From contig NZ_VIKW01000023.1 of assembly GCF_009711975.1 (NCBI RefSeq), forward strand, positions 17,218-81,217: 64,000 nucleotides of DNA. The letters are read 5' to 3'. Both the position numbers and the translations under genes were made by a program. Position 1 is the stretch's first letter; every line of letters begins with the position of its first letter. The notes beneath the pieces were generated by a model. The model ran no database searches, had not been told where the DNA came from, and saw only the letters and a program-made list of their open reading frames with translations. Below, piece after piece: positions 35,470 to 42,921 of this stretch. The stretch comes from Anabaena sp. UHCC 0204 (GTDB taxonomy: Bacteria > Cyanobacteriota > Cyanobacteriia > Cyanobacteriales > Nostocaceae).

Positions 35470-36321
35470 CTACAGAGTCCACGCAGCACCACACACAACA
35501 CGAAAACCGCTACCGTAGGTGACGAAGCCCGCACGATTGCTATCGCGAGACGCAGAACGGCAATACTCAGGATTGTTGTACCAAGAACCACCACGCAGCA
35601 ACTTTTCATCATCGCTTTGACTAGTCCGAACACTACCATCTATAAGTGCATCTTTATAACTACCATGCCAACCATCTTGACACCATTCCCAAACATTGCC
35701 GTGCATATCATATAAACCAAAGGCATTAGCAGGAAAACTACCGACATTTGTGGTTTCTTCTCTATAAATTCCTTTTGGTCCATCTCCATAAGAACCTGAC
35801 CATTTATATTCTTCCTTATCTGTACCATCATAGTTAGCTAAATCTGTTGTAATTGTCTCCCCAAAATGAAATGGTGTCGTAGTTCCCGCTCGGCCAGCAT
35901 ATTCCCATTCCGCTTCACTGGGTAGCCTATAGGGTCTTTGAGTATGATTTGCTAATCTAGCACAAAACTCCACTGCATCATGCCAAGAAACCGATTCTAC
36001 CGGGCGTTGGTTGGTGAGCGAAGTCGAACCATCACCTTTAAACCTAGATGGGTCTAATTTCAGTTCTTGGTTAACTTGGGGTAATTGAGCTACCGCTTGC
36101 CATTGTGCTTGGGTAATGGGATATTTGCCCATAGCAAAGGGTTTGATGGTAACTTCGTGTTGAGGTCTTTCTCTGCTGCTACTTTCCTTTTCTATTTCCG
36201 GTGAACCCATGATGAAAGTTCCTCCAGGAATTAGCACCATTTCTAGTGTGATGTTATTTCCTAAATCTTCTATATAGTAATAGGCTGTTTTTTTATGACG
36301 ATTAATAATAGTTTTTGGCAT
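35470..36321 (-). CDS. FGE-sulfatase/C-type-lectin-fold protein (probable DGR target)
   Basis: A 283-residue formylglycine-generating-enzyme (SUMF1) family domain: LEMVLIPGGTFIMGSPE, PQHEVTIKPFAMGKYPITQAQ, RPVESVSWHDAVEFC, RLPSEAEWEYAGRAG, GNVWEWCQDGW, LLRGGSW and GFRVVCGAAWTL. It lacks an evident catalytic copper-Cys pair, so a binding role is more likely than formylglycine synthesis. It is a partial tandem copy of the C-terminal domain of the next gene (36646), and downstream DNA is copied too. The C-terminal 42-codon window is hypervariable compared with that copy, the mark of a diversity-generating retroelement. Last gene of the conflict island. Confidence 0.85.
   Translation of the reverse strand: MPKTIINRHKKTAYYYIEDLGNNITLEMVLIPGGTFIMGSPEIEKESSSRERPQHEVTIKPFAMGKYPITQAQWQAVAQLPQVNQELKLDPSRFKGDGSTSLTNQRPVESVSWHDAVEFCARLANHTQRPYRLPSEAEWEYAGRAGTTTPFHFGETITTDLANYDGTDKEEYKWSGSYGDGPKGIYREETTNVGSFPANAFGLYDMHGNVWEWCQDGWHGSYKDALIDGSVRTSQSDDEKLLRGGSWYNNPEYCRSASRDSNRAGFVTYGSGFRVVCGAAWTL
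35509..35634 (-). other. Candidate DGR variable region 1
   Basis: A 42-codon segment just upstream of the conserved GFRVVCGAAWTL end. Compared with 36685-36810 it has 22 amino-acid changes and two silent changes, no indels, between nearly invariant flanks. Changes include TAC/CTC, AAC/TAC, AGC/TAC, ACC/TAC, GTC/GGC, CGT/GAT and TCT/TAT, consistent with AAC or AAT in a template. Codons without A in the inferred template (TGG, CGT, GCG, GGC, TTC) do not change. Confidence 0.75.
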
Positions 36322-36330
36322 CGTTATTTG

Positions 36331-36590
36331 TCTGAATCAGGATGTCCAAGATTAAAGGATTTACAGGATAATTTATTTTATGTTTACTCCTTAAATTACA
36401 CTCATCAAGGCAATCATTTTAATATATAAAACATTACAGATAGGAGATAAACTTTTATAATATCAACAAAAACCTAGATGTGAGGATTATTGAGAATTGT
36501 TAGTCATTTTTGGATTACCATAAAAACCCATAATCTCAATCATCAACCCATCCTGTAAATCCTTAAATCCTGGTTATCCTGATTCAGACT
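36331..36590. repeat. Two facing copies of the dispersed ~40-bp repeat
   Basis: 36331-36370 (TCTGAATCAGGATGTCCAAG ... TTTACAGGAT) and 36548-36590 (ATCCTGTAAATCCTTAAATC ... ATCCTGATTC) are inverted relative to each other in the 324-bp gap between the two FGE genes. No gene is seen in the gap. Confidence 0.65.
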
Positions 36591-36645
36591 ATCCCAAGGG
36601 TAAAGGAAAGAAGGGTAAAGGGCAAAAGGGCAAGAGTATAAAGGG

Positions 36646-38346
36646 CTACAGAGTCCACGCAGCACCACACACAACACGAAAACCGTAAGCGTAGTAGCCG
36701 AAGCCCGCATCATCGTAGAGGCGATACGCAGAACGACAAAGTACAGGATGGTAGAGCCACGAACCACCACGCAGCAATCGCCCATTGCTGCTTTGACTTG
36801 ACCAAGCATGACCATCTATAGGTGCATCTTCATAGCTATCATGCCAACCATCTTCACACCATTCTCTAACATTACCGTGCATATCATATAACCCAAATTC
36901 ATTAGCTACTTTAAAATATCCTACTTCGGTGGTTTCTTGTCTATAAACTCCTTTTGGTCCATCTCCATAAGAACCTAACCACTTGTATTCTTTGTTATCT
37001 GTACCTCTATAATTAGCTAAATCTGTGGTAATTGTCTCCCCAAAATGAAATGGTGTTTTAGTTCCCGCTCGACAAGCATATTCCCATTCCGCTTCACTGG
37101 GCAGTCTGTAGGGTCTTTGAGTATGATTTGATAATCTAGTGCAAAACTCCACCGCATCATGCCAAGAAACCGATTCTACCGGGTGATTTGCTCCTTTAAA
37201 CCTAGATGGGTCTAATTTCAGTTCTTGGTTGACTTGAGGTAATTGAGCTACCGCTTGCCATTGTGCCTGGGTAATGGGATATTTGCCCATAGCAAAGGGT
37301 TTGATGGTGACTTCGTGTTGAGGTCTTTCTCTGCTGCTACTTTTCTCTTCTGTTTCTGGTGAACCCATGATAAAAGTTCCTCCAGGAATTGCCACCATTT
37401 CTAGTGTGATGTTATTTCCTAATTCTTCTATATATTGCTGTGCTTGTTTTGGTTTTTTATTAATACTCGTTTCTGTTTTTTGTTTCGGCCATCCTGATTT
37501 TTTCAACTCAATAGTAGCAAATTCAAAATCAAAAGGTTGTAATTTGATGGTTGTATCATCATCTTCAATGGTAATAGTCGCAAATTCAAATTCAAATTCC
37601 AAAACTTTGATTTCTGGAAACCCGATAATTTTAGGAATATTAGGAGTATTAATAGTCTGAGCTAACATTTGTTCTGCACTACTTAATACCTCTGCACTAA
37701 CTAACTGAGGATTTCTTAAAGATTGCTGTACCAACTTGGCATAATTTAATAAATCTGTTTCTTGTGCTAACTGAGGTGATAACTCATCTGTCAACCGCGC
37801 TAACCTAGCTAATTCTGCTCTCACACCTGAATTACTAGAAATTTCACTATTCAAACCACTCCTGGTTTCTAGAAACTTTTGGATAATTTCATTAGCTGCT
37901 TTTTTACACTCTTCTTCACCTAAATACACCATAGCTGCCCATCTTTGTGCTTCTAATTCCTGTTGTCTTCTTCCAGGATTTAAGCGACTTAAATAACTAA
38001 CATAGCTAATTAAAACCTGTGCGACTTGCTGCATATTTTTGGGATATTTTTCCCTCATTCCTGCTAACAAATATGCTCTAATATGGGTATCCATTGCATA
38101 AAGTTCATAACCTACTTGACTACACAAATCAGATAATAATAAATCAACTTCTGCTACCCAAGGAACTTGTTCACCACGTAAAAATTGATTACGTAAATAA
38201 TTAACTAATTCTGGAGTTAATACCAAAGGTAAAGCCGCATGATAAGCTAATAACAAATGAGGTTCACCAAACCGCCAAACAAACCTCTCTACTGCTTGTT
38301 TTGCCTGTTCTTGTAATTCCTGTTTATTTTCTGGTTCATCTGTCAT
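36646..38346 (-). CDS. FGE-domain protein with helical N-terminal domain (conflict-system effector/adaptor; probable DGR target)
   Basis: 566 residues. The first ~270 residues are mainly helical (VERFVWRFGEPHLLLAYHAA, LRNQFLRGEQVPWVAEVDLL, HIRAYLLAGMREKYP) and match no enzyme I recognise, but such a domain commonly precedes FGE domains in MoxR-vWA loci. Residues ~270-315 are a linker with paired FEFATI repeats. Residues ~320-566 are an FGE-sulfatase domain almost identical to the 35470 protein apart from the C-terminal variable window. It lies eight bases after the vWA gene, in one operon with MoxR. Predicted role: partner that the MoxR-vWA machine acts on, with the lectin-like end recognising a ligand. 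Confidence 0.8.
   Translation of the reverse strand: MTDEPENKQELQEQAKQAVERFVWRFGEPHLLLAYHAALPLVLTPELVNYLRNQFLRGEQVPWVAEVDLLLSDLCSQVGYELYAMDTHIRAYLLAGMREKYPKNMQQVAQVLISYVSYLSRLNPGRRQQELEAQRWAAMVYLGEEECKKAANEIIQKFLETRSGLNSEISSNSGVRAELARLARLTDELSPQLAQETDLLNYAKLVQQSLRNPQLVSAEVLSSAEQMLAQTINTPNIPKIIGFPEIKVLEFEFEFATITIEDDDTTIKLQPFDFEFATIELKKSGWPKQKTETSINKKPKQAQQYIEELGNNITLEMVAIPGGTFIMGSPETEEKSSSRERPQHEVTIKPFAMGKYPITQAQWQAVAQLPQVNQELKLDPSRFKGANHPVESVSWHDAVEFCTRLSNHTQRPYRLPSEAEWEYACRAGTKTPFHFGETITTDLANYRGTDNKEYKWLGSYGDGPKGVYRQETTEVGYFKVANEFGLYDMHGNVREWCEDGWHDSYEDAPIDGHAWSSQSSNGRLLRGGSWLYHPVLCRSAYRLYDDAGFGYYAYGFRVVCGAAWTL
36685..36810 (-). other. Candidate DGR variable region 2
   Basis: A 42-codon partner of the 35509-35634 segment, the same length and position relative to the stop. 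It reads GGSWLYHPVLCRSAYRLYDD where copy 1 reads GGSWYNNPEYCRSASRDSNR. Both DNA copies then share TTTTCGTGTTGTGTGTGGTG and about 60 bp beyond the stop, where an initiation-of-mutagenic-homing site would be expected. Confidence 0.75.
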
Positions 38347-38354
38347 ATTAAAGT

Positions 38355-39437
38355 TTAATAAAATTGTTTTAAAGTTTGTCCCCGCAAAATATCAATAGCA
38401 TTGCTCAAACCATTATTATCCATTTGGTACATAGGAATCAAATTAGCAATAATTTCGGCTGAACTCCCAAACCAACGTTCTTCAGACATAGGATTTAACC
38501 ATGCTATTAAATAAGTGTATCTTTGTAACTTAAATATAAATCTCGAAGTCGCTCTAATTCTATTTAATATCCGATAACCTCTAGCAGCACCAGCATCACT
38601 AACAATTAAAATGCTGGTTTCATTATCACAGGTTTTTAATACTTCATCTAATGCAATTGGTTCTGTTAAATAAATATCTTTGTAAACACTATTAACGGGG
38701 ACATTTTGAAAATAAAAAACCTGGACATTTTCAGAGGGAATAGAACTTTCATAAACTGCTGTTTCGACTAAATCCCGACTGAAGCGATGAAAGGGAGTCA
38801 TTGAGCCATTTTGGTCAATTAACAGCAATAAATGGGCATTATTTCGTTCTCGTCTGCGATAAACTGGAGCTATGTAAAATCCTTGATAAGTAGCTTTTTG
38901 AATAGTAGCATTAATATCTAAAATATCCAATGTACCATCAGCCACAAGACGACGGAGATATCGCCAACCATAAACCATTGAACGCCGAGAAAGGGGATAA
39001 TAGGTTTGTAATGTAAAATTATCCTCCATTTCCATTGGCATAAAAGGAGCGCGAACTGGTAGAGATTCTAGTTTTGGTTCTGGTTTTGGTTCTGGAGGTT
39101 TATCTAGTGGTGATGTTGTATTTTCTGGAGTTTCTTTTTTGTGTTGTGATAGAGTTTCAGGTGTTATTTCTTTTTGAGGTTTTATTTCTGTGTCAGACTG
39201 TTTTGATGTTGCAATATTTTGTAAAGATTCCCAGATATCATCAAATAAATTTTGTTGAGAAATAGAATGACACCATAAAATTTTTAATGTCTCTCCTAAT
39301 TCTTGTGAATTTTTCCCAAATCCTCCCAAAACGGCTTTTTCTGCTGCTAAAAATTCGCCTACACCAAGCTGAAAACCATTTTGGCGTAAACGCATAAAAA
39401 CACGAATCATCAAGTCCTGGGGGTTAAATTCACTCAT
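38355..39437 (-). CDS. von Willebrand factor A-like protein of the MoxR-vWA system
   Basis: 360 residues. An N-terminal helical part (MSEFNPQDLMIRVFMRLRQN) and a Pro/Glu-rich linker are followed by a conserved YGWRYLRRLVADGTLDILDI block and a vWA-type domain (~200-355). The MIDAS motif DxSxS appears as LLLLIDQNGSMTPF, so one Ser is Asn; ILIVSDAGAARGYR carries the later Asp. vWA proteins of this kind bind MoxR ATPases and act as the substrate-side partner. The start overlaps the MoxR stop by four bases (ATGA), indicating coupled translation. Confidence 0.82.
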   Translation of the reverse strand: MSEFNPQDLMIRVFMRLRQNGFQLGVGEFLAAEKAVLGGFGKNSQELGETLKILWCHSISQQNLFDDIWESLQNIATSKQSDTEIKPQKEITPETLSQHKKETPENTTSPLDKPPEPKPEPKLESLPVRAPFMPMEMEDNFTLQTYYPLSRRSMVYGWRYLRRLVADGTLDILDINATIQKATYQGFYIAPVYRRRERNNAHLLLLIDQNGSMTPFHRFSRDLVETAVYESSIPSENVQVFYFQNVPVNSVYKDIYLTEPIALDEVLKTCDNETSILIVSDAGAARGYRILNRIRATSRFIFKLQRYTYLIAWLNPMSEERWFGSSAEIIANLIPMYQMDNNGLSNAIDILRGQTLKQFY

Positions 39438-40411
39438 GAGGTTTGAGGAGAGTTATCAGCAGCTTTAGTATATTTTTTCCAATCCTGTTGTAGTTTAAAT
39501 AATAATTCAGGATAGGGAAGTAATTCATCTGTCTCTAGTTTGGTTGCATCGTAAGGTTGTGATTCAAAGGTATGAAGTGCTTTTAACCAATCAATAAATT
39601 CGCTAGTTCCTGGTTTTTTAAACAATCCACCTTGATTCCAAATAGTTAAAAATCTGGCAATAGCGTTTGTAATTAAATCAGATGGGGGAAGTTCTTCTTT
39701 TTCAATTTCGTGATGTTTTGTAATAATTTCCTGCAATAAAGCCACATCATTAGGAAACTCGATATAATGATATAAACAACGGCGTAAAAATGGCGCAGGT
39801 AAGTTACCTTTTTCTTTATTGCTGGTAATAATCACAATGGGTTTTTCTACTGCTGTGACTTTTTCCCCGGTTTCTTTAACAATAAACTCCCAAGGTTCAT
39901 CTAACACTGTGAGTAAATCATTAGGAAAATCTAAATCAGCTTTATCAATTTCATCAATTAAAACCACTGCTGGAGTACCTTGAGGCATTTTAAAAGCTTT
40001 TCCTAATGCTCCAAATGTCCGATAATCTTGAGGGTTTGTCGGATTACGTTTTTGTTCGTTTTCATTTTCTTTTGTTGTGACTATATTTAATTGCTTAGTT
40101 TGTACATCATGGAGTCGTAAAATAGCATCATATTCATAAAGTCCATCCTGAGCTTTTGTTGTAGAACGCACATCCCAACGATACAAAGGTAATCCTAATT
40201 CATAAGCAATTGCTGAAGCAAGACGAGTTTTACCACAACCTGCATCTCCTTCTAATAATAATGGTCTTCTGAGGTAGATTGCTAAATTAACAGCTTTTTT
40301 TAAAGGTTCGGAGACTACATAAGGTTCGGGTTTTTGTGGTGAATCTTCGTGAGATTCTTGGGGACGAATTTCGGGTTTGTTGGTGAATGTCAGACGGTTA
40401 GTTTTGCTCAT
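39434..40411 (-). CDS. MoxR-family AAA+ ATPase
   Basis: 325 residues with Walker A (LLEGDAGCGKTRLASAIA), Walker B (AVVLIDEIDKADLDFPNDLL), sensor 1 (IVIITSNKEKGNLPAPFLRR with arginine finger) and a C-terminal helical lid (residues ~230-310). MoxR ATPases remodel or activate partner proteins, usually together with a vWA protein. It is the energy-using engine of this locus. It overlaps the STAND-like gene upstream by 14 bases and the vWA gene downstream by four, all one operon. Confidence 0.9.
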   Translation of the reverse strand: MSKTNRLTFTNKPEIRPQESHEDSPQKPEPYVVSEPLKKAVNLAIYLRRPLLLEGDAGCGKTRLASAIAYELGLPLYRWDVRSTTKAQDGLYEYDAILRLHDVQTKQLNIVTTKENENEQKRNPTNPQDYRTFGALGKAFKMPQGTPAVVLIDEIDKADLDFPNDLLTVLDEPWEFIVKETGEKVTAVEKPIVIITSNKEKGNLPAPFLRRCLYHYIEFPNDVALLQEIITKHHEIEKEELPPSDLITNAIARFLTIWNQGGLFKKPGTSEFIDWLKALHTFESQPYDATKLETDELLPYPELLFKLQQDWKKYTKAADNSPQTS

Positions 40412-41429
40412 GAAAATATTCCTTTAATTTTGTATAAACACTTTCTGGAGTTCCTTCACTTTCTTCATGAATGTTCTTAGCTTCTTTGTGAATTTCATCA
40501 CAATTTTGAATATTTGCAAAACAAGGAAATAATTTATAATGTAATATCAACCAATTGCTAATATCTTCAATTGTCCAATTATGCAAAGGTATTTCAATCA
40601 TTTTATCATGATTTAAAGTCACTTCTTGGCAAAAATTAGATGAGTTTATCAAGAACTGACTTTCTGCAATCAAGGCAAATATTAATCTATTTCTTCTTTG
40701 CTGGAATAAAAACTTCTTATTGCTGATTAAAGATTTCCAAAATTTTTCTATAAACCAGGTTATAAATTCTTCTTTATCCTCTAGTCTATTGATACTTTTT
40801 ATCTCAAAAAATATAGTATCTCCTAGTGATAAAGATGAGCATATTTTTTCATATATTTTGCTCAGTAATATATCTTCATCTTCATTTTCATCTTTCTCTA
40901 ACTCAGAAGTTATTGTAATTCCTAGCCATGCTGAAATTGCATTAATAAAACCAGCTTTATTAGGTTGATAAGTTGTCGAACTAAAATTTATTGTCCGTCG
41001 AGGACAAGTTCCTATTTGATTACTTATAATGACATCAATAAATTCTTCAATACAGTATTTACCTAATTGTTTTTTACTTTTGTGGAGAAATAAAAGAATA
41101 GCACCACCTTCTTTTTCATATTGCTTTTTAAGTGATTCAGCAATTTCTCTTGCTTTGTTAAAGTCTATTTTTTGTAAAGCCTTTTCTAATTGATTTTCGA
41201 TATTATTTTTGTTGGATGTACTTTTATCAATATTTGAAATATTTAAAATTTGAGATTCTAAATCTTCAATTTTTTTTAAAATGTCTTCTGCTTGTCTATC
41301 TAACTTGACTTTATCTATATCAGCTAAAACTTTTCCTTGTTGACGTAAAACAGCATTAAGTTCTTCTGTTTTCTGTTCTAAAAGTCCTTTATAATACTTA
41401 CATCTAGTTTGACCTGGCTCGATTTCCAT
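40398..41429 (-). CDS. Coiled coil-STAND-like protein (split-off half of trypsin-CC-STAND protein)
   Basis: 343 residues. Residues ~10-60 are a coiled coil (LLEQKTEELNAVLRQQGKVL) nearly identical to the C-terminus of the trypsin-like protein upstream. Residues ~90-340 look like a short, inactive STAND-type NTPase: strand GGAILLFLHKSKKQLG replaces the P-loop, TIFFEIKSINRLED sits at the Walker B place, and a helical lid ends with EESEGTPESVYTKLKEYF. Such inactive STAND modules occur as receptors in predicted conflict systems. I infer that trypsin, coiled coil and STAND were once one protein. Confidence 0.65.
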   Translation of the reverse strand: MEIEPGQTRCKYYKGLLEQKTEELNAVLRQQGKVLADIDKVKLDRQAEDILKKIEDLESQILNISNIDKSTSNKNNIENQLEKALQKIDFNKAREIAESLKKQYEKEGGAILLFLHKSKKQLGKYCIEEFIDVIISNQIGTCPRRTINFSSTTYQPNKAGFINAISAWLGITITSELEKDENEDEDILLSKIYEKICSSLSLGDTIFFEIKSINRLEDKEEFITWFIEKFWKSLISNKKFLFQQRRNRLIFALIAESQFLINSSNFCQEVTLNHDKMIEIPLHNWTIEDISNWLILHYKLFPCFANIQNCDEIHKEAKNIHEESEGTPESVYTKLKEYFHEQN

Positions 41430-41612
41430 AGCTAATTATAAAGTTATAAATAGTTAATTTATCTTGGATTCTAAATCTTCAATTTCTTTTAAAATGTCTT
41501 CTGCTTGTCTATCTAACCTGACTTTATCTATATCAGCTAAAACTTTTCCTTGTTGACGCAAAACAGCATCAAGTTCTTCTGTTTTCTGTTCTAAAAGTCC
41601 TTCATAATACTT
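41254..41612 (-). repeat. 146-bp direct duplication of coiled-coil coding DNA
   Basis: 41254-41399 and 41467-41612 are about 93% identical and in the same orientation. The first encodes the N-terminus of the STAND-like protein, the second the C-terminus of the trypsin-like protein. The stop/start pair between them (24-bp gap) separates the two genes. Confidence 0.85.
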
Positions 41613-42308
41613 GCGTCTTGGATTTGGTTTACTGATAATAGGAGTATGAGTAACTGTTGGAGTAGATTCCTGTAAAACATCCCAATTTTCAACCAACACA
41701 GTTGCAGGAGTCATAAATACTGCTCTAGCACCTTCTCCGTTATCTACAGCCACTACCATTCCTACCACTGCTTTTAGTGATTTATCCCAAACAGCAGAAC
41801 CACTATATCCAGGCTTAACTAAAAAACCATCTCCAGCGTGCATTTGTATTACTTTGATACCGTCTTCTCTAACTATAAAACCAGATGACCAGCGACCGTT
41901 TTTGTATCCGTCAGGAAAACCAAAGGTTTCAAATTCATGGTTGTTTAAATCTAAGGTGGAAATGAGTTTAACAGGATTTGTCTCTGTTGGTGGAATATCC
42001 TCTAATTGGAGTCCAGCAATATCTTCTCCTTTTTTACCTGTTAAACCTTGCCAAAATACAACTTTGGCTGTTACTTTTTCTCCAGGTGCAATTAGGGGAA
42101 AATCAAGTTCTATAATTCCATCTGGTTCTTTTTGCGTGTCTGGGGGAATACCCAAAGCGGCTGTAACCACATGAGCGCAAGTAAGAAGATGGTGCTTGCT
42201 TACCAAAAAACCAGCACCAACAATAGTTTGACTGTCTTTATAGTAAATGCGAGCGATCGCACTTTTCAAAATTTCTATATGATTTTCATTTGTCATAATA
42301 CCTATCAA
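41454..42308 (-). CDS. Trypsin-like serine peptidase with C-terminal coiled coil
   Basis: 284 residues. Residues ~1-215 are a chymotrypsin-fold protease: catalytic His in HHLLTCAHVVTAALG, Asp in GKKGEDIAGLQLEDI, and Ser in KPGYSGSAVWDKSL; GSGA-type glycine around the Ser is present. A coiled coil (~225-284) ends the protein. There is no signal peptide, so it is a cytosolic protease, as expected of trypsin modules in NTPase-controlled conflict systems, where proteolysis follows recognition. It starts two bases after the Trypco1-like gene. Confidence 0.85.
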   Translation of the reverse strand: MIGIMTNENHIEILKSAIARIYYKDSQTIVGAGFLVSKHHLLTCAHVVTAALGIPPDTQKEPDGIIELDFPLIAPGEKVTAKVVFWQGLTGKKGEDIAGLQLEDIPPTETNPVKLISTLDLNNHEFETFGFPDGYKNGRWSSGFIVREDGIKVIQMHAGDGFLVKPGYSGSAVWDKSLKAVVGMVVAVDNGEGARAVFMTPATVLVENWDVLQESTPTVTHTPIISKPNPRRKYYEGLLEQKTEELDAVLRQQGKVLADIDKVRLDRQAEDILKEIEDLESKIN

Positions 42309-42310
42309 AA

Positions 42311-42640
42311 CTATTCTTTACTCCATTTCACCGTAATTTCAAAATTAACTTCCCCACCCACAGAAGTTAGAATTACTCCTGCTTCAGTAGAAAGTTTGAC
42401 ACCAAACTTCACTTCCATTTCTTGAGTGTTTAAATCTTTGAATTGATTAGCAATAGTAGTAACTACTGGTTTAATCTGCTTGATAGCTTCTTCAAAAGTC
42501 TGTTTAGCTTCTGTAACTATTCCAGGAGGTAGGTTTGCAGCCCTCTCCGCTCCTTGTTCTTGTCGTTTTTTTGGTGCTTCAACTTCCACTAAAATCGCAC
42601 CACCGTCTAGGGTAAAATTAACTAGTTGTTTTTCTGCCAT
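42311..42640 (-). CDS. Trypsin-co-occurring (Trypco1/CU044_2847-like) protein
   Basis: 109 residues from the ATG at 42640 (MAEKQLVNFTLDGGAILVEV). It has an N-terminal strand pair, a central helix (EAKQTFEEAIKQIKPVVTTI), then MEVKFGVKLSTEAGVILTSV and a final strand FEITVKWSKE. This is the layout of the small Trypco1 domain named for its occurrence beside trypsin genes in bacterial conflict loci; its biochemical role is unknown. First gene of the island operon, with the probable promoter in 42641-42778. Confidence 0.75.
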   Translation of the reverse strand: MAEKQLVNFTLDGGAILVEVEAPKKRQEQGAERAANLPPGIVTEAKQTFEEAIKQIKPVVTTIANQFKDLNTQEMEVKFGVKLSTEAGVILTSVGGEVNFEITVKWSKE

Positions 42641-42778
42641 ATCACACCGTTTTATTGAATATCTGCTATTAATTAGGCTATGCAACGTCAAATATACAAC
42701 ATTGCCAGCATATTTGTACAGCAGAAAATAGCACTAAAGACAGTTGTCATATAGCTAAAGGTAGAATTACCCAAACCT

Positions 42779-42921
42779 AATCACTTTATGAGTGAAAAAC
42801 TCCTCAAAAGCCAGTTTAATGACCTTGAAGAGCCAGATAATGCTATTTATGTGGATATTTCCCAACCGATTGAAGTGATTGTAGATCAGGTTAGACAGAC
42901 TTTGGGAATTTAGCTGAGTTG
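42779..42921 (+). repeat. Right direct repeat of the island: gntK 3' fragment
   Basis: A copy of 35107-35249 with three base changes, encoding only the last ~45 codons of gluconokinase (SEKLLKSQFNDLEEPDNAIY and on) without a start. Its final 12 bp overlap the 3' end of the fructokinase gene, so this was the original gntK-fructokinase junction. Confidence 0.88.

Noticed and set aside
35250..42778. DGR reverse transcriptase or template repeat inside the island
   Set aside because: No reading frame shows RT motifs (such as YxDD) and no third copy of the variable window was found anywhere in the window.
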